This document shows positions 35,853-44,119 of a stretch of DNA of 64,000 nucleotides, piece after piece. The number at the start of each line of letters is the position of its first letter. Positions within the stretch are counted from its first letter, which is position 1. The translations under genes and the position numbers were made by a program. The notes beneath the pieces were generated by a model. The model saw only the letters and a program-made list of their open reading frames with translations, did not search any database and was not told where the DNA came from. Source of the DNA: Polynucleobacter hirudinilacicola (lineage in GTDB: Bacteria; Pseudomonadota; Gammaproteobacteria; Burkholderiales; Burkholderiaceae); the NCBI RefSeq assembly GCF_002192535.1, contig NZ_NAIA01000003.1:277952-341951 (forward strand), read 5' to 3'.

Positions 35853-35859
35853 AATGCTG

Positions 35860-36702
35860 ATGAGCCCGAAATCCCGGCTGTACACGCTTGTAAAGGCATG
35901 GAAGAACAAACCCTTCCAAGAAGTCCGCGACGCCTGTGGCGCGCCCTGGCTTGGCATGAGTAGCCAAGCCCTCGAAGAACACCAATCCTGGTCCAAGCGA
36001 CAAGCGATTAGCCATGAACCCATTTTTAACTGCAAGGGAACAAAACTGACCGGCTCACTATTTAGACCTCTGCTAACAGCTTCCGATATGCAATTACTGC
36101 GTTTATTCATGGAAGGCTTGGATGCAATTTCCTACTGGTATCGCAGTGGTCGTTTTATTCCTGGCATTTTGCCAATGCCAACTCATGCAATCGCCTCTAG
36201 CGGCTACATCGATGCCCTGAGTGATCTGATTCTGAACTCACGACTACCAGTCGGGTTGATTGCACTAGGAATCCCATCACTGCCTGAGCCGGATATTGCC
36301 GATGCTTACAAAGAGGGTTTGCTACGCATGCGCCGACTAGGTGTCTTGCTGCATTTCATGAATTTCACGGGGACGGTAGAGCAACTGCACTGGATCAATG
36401 AGATGCAAATAGAGGGAATTCATATTGATATGGGGCAGCTTCGTGATGAAGTCCTATCAAATGATGTGATTAGAGAATTAAAACGGTCGCCCTTTTCACC
36501 CACACAAATTTATGCAAGCAATATCAACCTTGTCAAAGACTTAGAGAATGCATCTGTAATGCAAGTAGATCATGGCTACGGCGGCCTCATGCTATCACCA
36601 CTCAGTCGCCATCAGATTCTTCAAATCAATGATAGCCGTATCGCTAAGGCTATTTTTTCGCTGCACCCTCATCCACAACCAAACCAAAATGGAGACCAGT
36701 AA
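35860..36702 (+). CDS. Degenerate EAL-domain protein, probably non-catalytic (BvgR-like position)
   Basis: A 280-residue protein whose fold follows the EAL phosphodiesterase domain: HEPIFNCKG near residue 49, GIHIDMGQL near residue 188, and HGYGGLMLSPLS at the C-terminus (equivalent to QGY..SRP). The residues that bind metal and c-di-GMP are gone: the EAL signature reads GSLFRP, the DDFG motif reads FMNFTG, and the catalytic Lys-x-Asp reads HID. It is therefore expected to act by protein contact, as YdiV does, and not by cleaving c-di-GMP. ATG 35860 is preferred over 35854 because GGAG is then eight bases upstream. It is first in an operon with a BvgA-like regulator and a BvgS-like kinase (TAATG overlap). 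Confidence 0.8.
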   Translation: MSPKSRLYTLVKAWKNKPFQEVRDACGAPWLGMSSQALEEHQSWSKRQAISHEPIFNCKGTKLTGSLFRPLLTASDMQLLRLFMEGLDAISYWYRSGRFIPGILPMPTHAIASSGYIDALSDLILNSRLPVGLIALGIPSLPEPDIADAYKEGLLRMRRLGVLLHFMNFTGTVEQLHWINEMQIEGIHIDMGQLRDEVLSNDVIRELKRSPFSPTQIYASNINLVKDLENASVMQVDHGYGGLMLSPLSRHQILQINDSRIAKAIFSLHPHPQPNQNGDQ

Positions 36703-37325
36703 TGAGAAAACGCGTGATGTTAGTAGATGACCATCCGGCTATGCTGATGGCCTTAAAAAGTATGTTGCAAGACCAGCTGTTATTTGAAATCGCAGGTCAA
36801 GCTCAGAATGGCGAAGAATGCCTTCGATCCATCAAAGAGATGAATCCTAATATGGTGATTCTGGATCTTGATATGCCCAAGACCGATGGGTTTGATGTCA
36901 TTCGGCGTATTGGCTTGATGTATCCCGATGTGCGAGTGCTGGTTCTATCTAGCATGGATGAGGCGGTTTATGGCGGAAGAGTTCGATCACTTGGTGGGCA
37001 TGGCTTTGTCAATAAAACTGCAGGGGCTGATGTGATCTTGGCAGCCTGTGTAGCGATCTCACAAGGGTATAACTTTTTCACTCATGGAAAGAATGGCAAC
37101 AGCTCATTAAGTGATAACGATAAATTAGCGCTGATTTCTGATCGTGAGTTACAAGTCATGAAGTATCTCGGAAAGGGGAATACCAATCAGCAGATTTCAG
37201 ACATGCTGCATATCAGTAATAAAACGGTAGCTACTTACAAGACCAGAGTTTTTGACAAACTTGGTATTAACAACATTGCCGACTTAATCTTGTTCTGCCG
37301 CATGAACAAGATCATCGAAAGCTAA
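36702..37325 (+). CDS. LuxR/NarL-family response regulator, BvgA/EvgA-like
   Basis: A 207-residue two-domain regulator. The receiver domain (about residues 1-120) has the acidic pocket VDDHP, phospho-acceptor D55 in VILDLDMPKTDG, and VNKTAG with the conserved Lys. The C-terminal helix-turn-helix contains ISDRELQVMKYLGKG and ISNKTVATYKTRVFDKLG, close to the BvgA/EvgA pattern SNKTVSTYKxRLLxKL. It is expected to bind DNA as a phosphorylated dimer. The start overlaps the EAL stop by one base and the kinase follows after seven bases, so all three are one operon. Targets are unknown; no obvious tandem regulator site was located in the operon leader. Confidence 0.9.
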   Translation: MRKRVMLVDDHPAMLMALKSMLQDQLLFEIAGQAQNGEECLRSIKEMNPNMVILDLDMPKTDGFDVIRRIGLMYPDVRVLVLSSMDEAVYGGRVRSLGGHGFVNKTAGADVILAACVAISQGYNFFTHGKNGNSSLSDNDKLALISDRELQVMKYLGKGNTNQQISDMLHISNKTVATYKTRVFDKLGINNIADLILFCRMNKIIES

Positions 37326-37332
37326 AAGCAAT

Positions 37333-39765
37333 ATGCGTCGATTCATCGTCTGTACATCACTACTAATTTGCCCGCTACTGAATCAGGCAAGTGAGATAGC
37401 TCACGCACAAGCCCTGAGCCCAGCAGAACAGCGATGGATCGACCAGCATCCTGTAGTTCACTTCAGCATTCATGAAAAATATGCACACTATTTAAAAAAT
37501 GATGCTAAAAATTCTGGTGTCTTTCATGGGCTCTTGAAAAAACTAGGTGAATTTACTGGACAAGAATTTTCACCCAAGTGGAGAAAAACTGATCATGAGG
37601 GATTAAAGCAATTAGCTGCTGGTGAAGTAGATTTTATGATCGACCCACCCAGCCTCAATGATGAATATCTCCGATTTGGCTCTTTATCAGAGGCAATCTT
37701 TTGGGGGCATGATGCTGTGCTAACGGCGAGTCCAACAAGCATTGAAATAATTGCTCCTGCCAATATTGCTTACTTTGATCGCGGATACGAAAACCAACCC
37801 TTACCAAGACACCCGCAAGCAAAAATTTCTAATAATGTTCAGAAACTGGTTTTAGACTTACTGAAAAATGATATTGAGGCCTTAGTACTACCCATTCGAC
37901 TCGCACATCAGCTAGTCCAGGATCTCAATACATCAGAGCTTCGTGTAGATGGACTGTACCAGCGAGAGCCTTTTGAATATCGCTGGCTTATTGCAAACCA
38001 AAGCAGCGCTTTACATAATCTGCTCAATAGCTTCCTAAACGACTTAGATCCCATTGAATCAAGTCAATTATTTGCGCTTGGAAATCCGAGTGTTGCAAAC
38101 AGCCAGAGTCATTATTGGGCAAAACTACCTTGGCTGTTCACCCTCACTTTAATCACGCTAGGAGGTATCGTATTTTGGCGTCTACAAAAGAGACAGCATT
38201 TACAGGAGCAAGCAGCGGAAGATTTGATGGCCTCCAAAGATTTAGCTGAAAAAGCAAATGCAGCGAAATCTGCCTTTCTAGCAACGATGAGCCACGAAAT
38301 CCGCACTCCGATGAATGCAATCTTAGGGGTGCAAGAGTTATTACTGAGCAGTCGGCAGTTTCCCGATAATGAAAAATCGCTTCTGAAGAGTGCGCATTCT
38401 TCGGCTGAATCATTGCTAGGTATTCTGAATCAAGTATTAGATCTTTCAAAAATTGAGGCTGGCAAGCTCACTCTCAATTTAGAGCCCTGTTGCCTCAATA
38501 CACTCATTGATGATATTCATTCAGCATTTTCAACTGTGGCGCATAAGCAAGGCCTCATCTTGCATACCTCCAAAGATCCACGGATTGCCGCTGTCTTAAT
38601 GATTGATACTTTGCGACTTCGTCAAATTTTACAGAACCTATTGAGCAATGCGATTAAATTTACCGATCGAGGTGAGGTTTATTTCTCCATCAGCGTGCTG
38701 GCGGATGATCATGCTGGGCAGTTAATTGAGTTCAGAATTATTGATACCGGCATTGGTATGGGTGCCGAGGAAATCAAGCTAGCCCTTCAAGCCTTTGAGC
38801 AAGTACCTGGTAAAGCAGATCAGCAAAATGGTACTGGTTTGGGCCTCACCATTACCAACCATTTGGTCAACTCGATGAGTGGTCAACTCAATTTTGAGAG
38901 CGCTCCCGGCTTCGGGAGCAATATTCATTTCTGCGTGGCACTTCCTCGCACCAGCATTGCCGCATCGAGAAACTCTCTTGCCGATAGAAGTTGGGCCTCT
39001 AGAAAACTATTTTCTAGAAATATCCAAAATCAAGATAGGTCACTCCAAGCCTTAGTGGTTGAAGACCATCCTGCTAGTAGGCAAATCATATCCTTGCAAC
39101 TACAGGCCTTAGGTATTGAGGTGAGCGTTTGCGAAAGTGCAAACGAAGCTCTTGAATTGATATCCCAACAATATTTCGACCTCTTGCTTGCAGATCAATC
39201 CATTCCCGGAATGCAAGGTTCAGAGTTAGCAAAACGTGTACGCTCCCTAGGTCATCGTGAGATCGTAATCATTGGCATCACTGCGGATATCTATGCTTTA
39301 GATGCTCGGCACCAATTTCTTGCTGCCGGCATGAATGGGGTTCTCATTAAGCCGCTAAGCTTAATGACCTTAGAAAATGAATTGGCTCGTTACTTCAACA
39401 CTCAAGACATTTCAGAGAAAAGTGAGGGATCAGGTGCTTTTCAAGAATACTCATTCGAACTCTTTTCTAATCTCTTGAAAAAAAGCCCAGGTCATATCGT
39501 TCTCATATTGGATGAGGTTAAAAAGGTACATGACGATACCGTTGCCATACTGAAAGTCGAAACTGTAGATGAAGCTATTTTGGCAAGTATGATTCATAAA
39601 ATTAAAGGTGGCGCTCAACTATTAAGCGCCCAGCGCTTTATTGCCTGCTGTGAAGCCCTTGAAACGATAGGCCCGATTCCTGACAGAGTGAGCGCATTGA
39701 TTCAATTACTGGAAGATCAAAACCGACTAATTGAATGCTATAAGGCAAAGTACGTAAGTAATTAA
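37333..39765 (+). CDS. Unorthodox sensor kinase: periplasmic solute-binding domain, HisKA, HATPase, receiver, Hpt (BvgS-like)
   Basis: An 810-residue phosphorelay kinase. In order: signal peptide/first helix (residues 1-26), one periplasmic solute-binding-type domain (about 30-250, beginning LSPAEQRWIDQHP), membrane helix (about 265-283), HisKA with H321 in MSHEIRTPMN, HATPase with DTGIGM and GTGLGLT, receiver with D621 in LLLADQSIPGM and LIKPLS, and Hpt with H755 in MIHKIKGGAQLLSA. Bordetella BvgS has two periplasmic domains and a cytoplasmic PAS; here only one of the former and a short linker are seen. The ligand is unknown. It follows its likely partner regulator by seven bases, and phosphate should pass H321-D621-H755-D55. 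Confidence 0.9.
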   Translation: MRRFIVCTSLLICPLLNQASEIAHAQALSPAEQRWIDQHPVVHFSIHEKYAHYLKNDAKNSGVFHGLLKKLGEFTGQEFSPKWRKTDHEGLKQLAAGEVDFMIDPPSLNDEYLRFGSLSEAIFWGHDAVLTASPTSIEIIAPANIAYFDRGYENQPLPRHPQAKISNNVQKLVLDLLKNDIEALVLPIRLAHQLVQDLNTSELRVDGLYQREPFEYRWLIANQSSALHNLLNSFLNDLDPIESSQLFALGNPSVANSQSHYWAKLPWLFTLTLITLGGIVFWRLQKRQHLQEQAAEDLMASKDLAEKANAAKSAFLATMSHEIRTPMNAILGVQELLLSSRQFPDNEKSLLKSAHSSAESLLGILNQVLDLSKIEAGKLTLNLEPCCLNTLIDDIHSAFSTVAHKQGLILHTSKDPRIAAVLMIDTLRLRQILQNLLSNAIKFTDRGEVYFSISVLADDHAGQLIEFRIIDTGIGMGAEEIKLALQAFEQVPGKADQQNGTGLGLTITNHLVNSMSGQLNFESAPGFGSNIHFCVALPRTSIAASRNSLADRSWASRKLFSRNIQNQDRSLQALVVEDHPASRQIISLQLQALGIEVSVCESANEALELISQQYFDLLLADQSIPGMQGSELAKRVRSLGHREIVIIGITADIYALDARHQFLAAGMNGVLIKPLSLMTLENELARYFNTQDISEKSEGSGAFQEYSFELFSNLLKKSPGHIVLILDEVKKVHDDTVAILKVETVDEAILASMIHKIKGGAQLLSAQRFIACCEALETIGPIPDRVSALIQLLEDQNRLIECYKAKYVSN

Positions 39766-39773
39766 GGCATCCT

Positions 39774-39801
39774 TTGCCTTCTCGCGCCCTGGGTTTATCC
39801 T
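39774..39801 (+). promoter_or_regulatory. dacB promoter candidate
   Basis: TTGCCT (39774-39779) and TATCCT (39796-39801) are 16 bases apart, each a 4/6 match. The -10 lies seven bases before the ATG at 39809. It lies immediately after the kinase stop codon, so dacB could also be read through from the operon upstream. Confidence 0.35.
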
Positions 39802-39808
39802 ATTGGGC

Positions 39809-41347
39809 ATGCAGCGATCTATACACCATCTTTTTCCTTTAGTCCTTACAGTGCTCTGGACTGGATTTTGCCTTTTTACATTTACAGCAAGAGCTGAAGG
39901 GGTGCTGCTAACCATACCCCAAGCTGTTGCAACAAGCTTAGAACGCAATCAAATCCCAAAGGATGCTGTCAGTATTTCAGTAATGGAAATTGAGTCCGCC
40001 CGTCCAGGCAAGCATCTTGCTAAAAATATTCTCAATTGGCGATCTACTGAAGCGATGAATCCCGCCTCAACCATGAAGCTCTTAACCACGCTCGCGGGTT
40101 TAGATATCTTGGGGCCGCAGTATCGCTGGCGTACCAATATTTATACTGATGGTGCAATTCGCCAAGGAACTCTGAAGGGAAACCTTTACCTGCAGGGCAC
40201 TGGTGATCCAAAGTTAATTCCTGAAGAATTAGCCAAGCTCATGAAATCCTTACAAGCGCTCGGTATTCAAAAGATTGATGGCAACTTATTCTTTGATCGA
40301 AGTGCATATGCTCCAAATGTAATGGAGCACAACACTATCGATGGCGAAGCTTTACGCGCCTACAATGTGCCCCCCGATCCTTTGCTCTACGCCTTTAGAA
40401 CCCTCTCGTTTCAGCTAGGCAAATCACGTACAGCAGACTTCATTGATATTGCCTATACGCCAGCACTCTCGCAACTGAAGATTGATAATCAGATGCAGCT
40501 GGTTGATCGCCCTTGTGACAACTGGAAAAGCAATATTCGCTTTAACCTAGATCCTGAAAGCACAACGAAAACAGATCAGCTGCTCGTAGCGCAATTCTCA
40601 GGGGCGTTTCCCAGCGCCTGCAAGGGGGTGAACTACAACGTGGTTGCCCTTGATGCAAATACCTTTCTGACACAAGGCTTTGCCGCCGCCTGGGAACAAT
40701 CAGGCGGCATATGGACACGACCTCCTACTGGGAAAAATGGCAATGTGCCGCTTGCTGCAAGACTCCTTCTCCAGTTTGAAGGAATCAGTCTGAGCGATGA
40801 TGTTCTAGACATTAATAAGTACTCAAACAATGTCATGGCACGCCAATTACTTTTAACTCTAGCCTTAGAAAAAATAGGAAAGCCAGCAACAACTGCCAAT
40901 GGTGAATTAGTGATTCAAAGTTGGCTAAAACAAAATGGTTTAGATTTTCCGGGGCTTGTGATTGAAAATGGCTCAGGACTATCACGCAATGAAGCGATTA
41001 CTGCTGAGCAATTGAACCAACTCTTACTCGCTGCACGTAACCTGTCGGTAGGCGATATTTTCTATAACAGTCTTCCAATTGCTGGAACTGATGGCACGAT
41101 GAGAAATCGTCTCATGGCACAACTCCGTAAATTTTTACACCTGAAGAAAAAGCCTGAAGCCAGAATTAAAACGGGCTCACTAGCAGACGTGCGATCCATC
41201 TCTGGCTATGTCATGAGTAAATCAGGAAAGCTGTATGCAGTTACCTCTTTCATCAACCACCCCAATGCTTGGAGGGGCCTAGATGCGCACGATCAATTAC
41301 TATCGTGGCTACTGGAAGATGGTCCAGAACCAAAGCATGCACGCTGA
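39809..41347 (+). CDS. dacB: D-alanyl-D-alanine carboxypeptidase/endopeptidase (PBP4)
   Basis: Periplasmic penicillin-binding protein that trims and cleaves peptidoglycan cross-links. The 512-residue protein has an N-terminal signal peptide (MQRSIHHLFPLVLTVLWTGF, cleaved near ARA-EG), the catalytic SxxK as STMK in NPASTMKLLTT near residue 88, the SNN motif in KYSNNVMAR, and KTG in RIKTGSLADVRS. The track begins at TTG 39803; ATG 39809 is preferred because it begins the signal peptide. Its last 55 bases overlap the convergent sua5 gene on the other strand. Confidence 0.93.
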   Translation: MQRSIHHLFPLVLTVLWTGFCLFTFTARAEGVLLTIPQAVATSLERNQIPKDAVSISVMEIESARPGKHLAKNILNWRSTEAMNPASTMKLLTTLAGLDILGPQYRWRTNIYTDGAIRQGTLKGNLYLQGTGDPKLIPEELAKLMKSLQALGIQKIDGNLFFDRSAYAPNVMEHNTIDGEALRAYNVPPDPLLYAFRTLSFQLGKSRTADFIDIAYTPALSQLKIDNQMQLVDRPCDNWKSNIRFNLDPESTTKTDQLLVAQFSGAFPSACKGVNYNVVALDANTFLTQGFAAAWEQSGGIWTRPPTGKNGNVPLAARLLLQFEGISLSDDVLDINKYSNNVMARQLLLTLALEKIGKPATTANGELVIQSWLKQNGLDFPGLVIENGSGLSRNEAITAEQLNQLLLAARNLSVGDIFYNSLPIAGTDGTMRNRLMAQLRKFLHLKKKPEARIKTGSLADVRSISGYVMSKSGKLYAVTSFINHPNAWRGLDAHDQLLSWLLEDGPEPKHAR

Positions 41348-42393
41348 AGTCGATCTCTAACCCCATCCCATTCCTCGCCGCTCGGCGGTTCAGGAAAGAG
41401 AATCAAATCCCAGCCCTGCTGATCTAAATCACGTAATGAACGATACAAGCGACTAGCAAATTCTCCGCTGTCGCTTGGTACTTCAACCTCTTCAAAGTGA
41501 ACTGATGGATGACCATCCTCACCTAAAGAAGATTCAGAATCCCAAACTGCTACAGCAACGCGAGACTTTGTATCCGGAAATTCGCTTAGCGCATCCAATA
41601 CTCGGCCAGGAGCATACAAACGTAAGGGGGTAGTAGGTGCGTAATGTGCACGCAGACTACCGGATACTCTTGGGGTAGGTTCTGCATTCTCCGCAGTAGC
41701 AAGACTTAACTCGCCTGGCTGCAATACCTTAATCCCAGTCTTAGTAAAAATTTCTTTAGGGGTAATTACACCTGGACGGAGCAAAACAGCTTGATCACCA
41801 GAAGACATATCAACGATGGTTGATTCAATGCCTACCTCACAATCGCCGCCATCCAAAATCATCAGATCAAGAGTATCCTCAAATTCATTGCGAACATCCG
41901 CTGCGCTGGTGGGCGATACCTTGCCAAAACGATTGGCAGAGGGCGCGACTACACCGCCCTTAAATTTACGCAATAACTCTTGTGCCATCGGATGCGCGGG
42001 GGCACGTATTGCTACTGTATCCTGCCCCCCGGTTAAATCATTAAGAACACTTTTATCTTTTTTAAAGACCAATGTTAGAGGACCAGGCCAGAAGGCATTG
42101 ATTAACTTCAAAGCATCTTCGGATACATGTCTTGCCCAAGGCGCCAAAACTGGTATCCAATCGACTTGGGTCTGGTCAAATTTATTCGGTGCCGCTAAAT
42201 GCACAATCAATGGATGATTAGCAGGGCGGCCTTTAGTGCTAAATACTTTTTTGATTGCTGCTGGATTCTTTGCATCTGCACCAAGGCCATAAACAGTCTC
42301 AGTCGGAAATGCAACCAAACCGCCATCTCGAAGGGTCTGCACTGCTTCGTTGATCACCGCTGAAGATTGCAGCGGCTTACTATCGGTCGACAT
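41293..42393 (-). CDS. L-threonylcarbamoyladenylate synthase (Sua5 type)
   Basis: Makes threonylcarbamoyl-AMP for the tRNA t6A modification. The 366-residue protein has the YrdC domain (LVAFPTETVYGLGADAKNP near residue 30, KGRPANHPLIVH near residue 60, IRAPAHPM near residue 128, SANRFGKVSPTSA near residue 153) and a C-terminal Sua5 domain (PRVSGSLRAHYAPTTPLRLY near residue 240), so it is the long form. Last gene of the seven-gene pgk-to-sua5 operon, two bases after purK. Confidence 0.94.
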   Translation of the reverse strand: MSTDSKPLQSSAVINEAVQTLRDGGLVAFPTETVYGLGADAKNPAAIKKVFSTKGRPANHPLIVHLAAPNKFDQTQVDWIPVLAPWARHVSEDALKLINAFWPGPLTLVFKKDKSVLNDLTGGQDTVAIRAPAHPMAQELLRKFKGGVVAPSANRFGKVSPTSAADVRNEFEDTLDLMILDGGDCEVGIESTIVDMSSGDQAVLLRPGVITPKEIFTKTGIKVLQPGELSLATAENAEPTPRVSGSLRAHYAPTTPLRLYAPGRVLDALSEFPDTKSRVAVAVWDSESSLGEDGHPSVHFEEVEVPSDSGEFASRLYRSLRDLDQQGWDLILFPEPPSGEEWDGVRDRLQRACFGSGPSSSSHDSN

Positions 42394-42395
42394 TT

Positions 42396-43580
42396 CTAGG
42401 GCTCGATACCTAATTCAATTGCTACAGCAGAGCAATTTTGGCGAGCTTCATTTAATGCTTCACCTAGACAATTAATGTGACCCATCTTTCTGCCAATCCG
42501 TGGAGCTGATTTACCGTAGAGATGTAGCTTTGCGTCTGGATGAGCAAGAACTTTATTCCAAGCAGGTTCTTTAGCTTTATCTTCGCTACCTTCAAACCAG
42601 AGATCGCCCAGTAAATTGAGCATGGAAACTGGCGCTAATTGGCGCGTATCACCCAAAGGTAGACGTGCCATCGCTCTGACTTGCTGCTCAAATTGACCAG
42701 TCACACAAGCATCCATGGTGTAGTGGCCAGAGTTATGAGGACGAGGGGCAATTTCGTTCGCAACGATATCACCATTCTTGAGTACAAAAAACTCAACGCA
42801 AAGAACACCAACATATTCGATCTTACGAATCAGCGCCTTTGCTGCATCAACAATCTTTTTCTCTTGAGCAGGCTTTAGCGATGGAGCCGGTACGGTAGAG
42901 GTATGCAAAATTCCGTCACGATGGATGTTTTGCGACACAGGATAAGCCACAACCGCATCATCATGCCCTCGTACCACCAAAGCAGAAACCTCAAAATCGA
43001 GTTCCATACGCTTTTCTAGAACACAGGACACGCGCCCCAATTCATTCCAGGCAGTAGTCAATTCTGACGGACTATAAACTGTGACCTGACCTTTACCGTC
43101 ATAGCCCATGCGGGCGGTCTTTAAAATTCCGGGAAAGAGATCTACCGGAACATGAGCAATATCAGCATCATGCTCGATCACAAAATAAGGCGCAGGGCCA
43201 ATATTAGTTTCAGACTTCCAAGTAGCTAAGAATTTTTTCTCAGCAATGCGATTTTGCGCTAGCGAGACACAACTACTGCGCGGCGCCACAAAAACACCCA
43301 AAGCTTCAAGCTCATCTAAAGCCTGTGCGGGAACATTCTCAAACTCAGTACTGACTGATGAACATAAAGCTGCCATTTCTTTTAAGGCAGCAGAGTCAAT
43401 GTAATCAGCTTGAATAAATTTTTCTGCAATTGAGCCAGCGGGGCTATCCGATCCAGGATCTAAAACGCACACTTTATATCCCATAGCTTGGGCAGCCTGG
43501 GTGAACATGCGACCTAATTGACCGCCACCTAATATTCCTAAATATGAACCCGGCAAAATGGGCTCCATACGATCTGCCAT
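42396..43580 (-). CDS. purK: N5-carboxyaminoimidazole ribonucleotide synthase
   Basis: ATP-grasp enzyme that carboxylates AIR in purine synthesis. The 394-residue protein has LGILGGGQLGRMFTQAA near residue 15, ILKTARMGYDGKGQ near residue 150, FEVSALVVRG near residue 203 and the late ATP-grasp motif VANEIAPRPHNSGHYTMD near residue 275. It sits four bases after purE, its partner mutase. Confidence 0.96.
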   Translation of the reverse strand: MADRMEPILPGSYLGILGGGQLGRMFTQAAQAMGYKVCVLDPGSDSPAGSIAEKFIQADYIDSAALKEMAALCSSVSTEFENVPAQALDELEALGVFVAPRSSCVSLAQNRIAEKKFLATWKSETNIGPAPYFVIEHDADIAHVPVDLFPGILKTARMGYDGKGQVTVYSPSELTTAWNELGRVSCVLEKRMELDFEVSALVVRGHDDAVVAYPVSQNIHRDGILHTSTVPAPSLKPAQEKKIVDAAKALIRKIEYVGVLCVEFFVLKNGDIVANEIAPRPHNSGHYTMDACVTGQFEQQVRAMARLPLGDTRQLAPVSMLNLLGDLWFEGSEDKAKEPAWNKVLAHPDAKLHLYGKSAPRIGRKMGHINCLGEALNEARQNCSAVAIELGIEP

Positions 43581-43584
43581 GTAA

Positions 43585-44079
43585 TTAATATCCCGGCAAA
43601 TTCATGGAGCGTGCAGTATCAGACTGCTTGGCACGAAACTCCCCAAGACGCTTAGCAAGATCTACATCATGCAAGGCAAGGCCTGCAATCACATGCAGAG
43701 CAGCATTGGCTGCGCCAGCTTCACCAATTGCAAAAGTAGCAACCGGAATACCTTTTGGCATTTGCACAATTGAATACAACGAGTCTTCACCGCGTAAATA
43801 TTTACTTGCCACTGGAACACCATATACCGGAACAATTGTTTTTGAGGCCAGCATACCTGGCAAGTGAGCTGCACCACCTGCACCAGCAATGATGGCTTGC
43901 AAACCATTTGATTGAGCATTTTCTGCATACTGGAACATGTCATCAGGCATACGATGCGCGGAAAGTACTTTAGCCTCGTGAGCAATGCCGAACTGCTCGA
44001 GCATTTGAGCGGCATGCTGCATGGTGTCCCAATCTGAATTGGAGCCCATCACGATTCCGACTATTGGCTTCTTACTCAT
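43585..44079 (-). CDS. purE: N5-carboxyaminoimidazole ribonucleotide mutase
   Basis: Moves the carboxyl group of N5-CAIR to give CAIR. The 164-residue protein has VGIVMGSNSDWDTM near residue 7, LSAHRMPD near residue 40 and GAGGAAHLPGMLAS near residue 65. The track begins at GTG 44091, four codons upstream, but that segment encodes a GGAGAGG Shine-Dalgarno properly placed for ATG 44079, which is preferred. Confidence 0.95.
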   Translation of the reverse strand: MSKKPIVGIVMGSNSDWDTMQHAAQMLEQFGIAHEAKVLSAHRMPDDMFQYAENAQSNGLQAIIAGAGGAAHLPGMLASKTIVPVYGVPVASKYLRGEDSLYSIVQMPKGIPVATFAIGEAGAANAALHVIAGLALHDVDLAKRLGEFRAKQSDTARSMNLPGY

Positions 44080-44119
44080 TTGCCTCTCCACATGCCCTAA
44101 ATATTGTCTAAGGACTCTA

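Larger units (their letters stand above)
35547..35859. other. Regulatory intergenic region between groES and the EAL gene
   Basis: The only gap over about 300 bases. It holds, from left to right: the untranslated groES leader (35547-35655), the CIRCE operator, the groES promoter, a TATAAT candidate -10 for the EAL operon at 35750-35755 with TTCCTG 17 bases upstream (weak), a small hairpin GTAGG/CCTAC at 35768-35783, and a larger inverted repeat at 35811-35852 that contains the EAL Shine-Dalgarno. No coding potential was recognised; the antisense ORFs crossing 35805-36110 are shadows. Confidence 0.6.

Noticed and set aside
35854-35859. Upstream ATG (35854) as the start of the EAL gene.
   Set aside because: The GGAG would then lie only two bases from the start; ATG 35860 has a better eight-base spacing. 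The two differ by only two codons.
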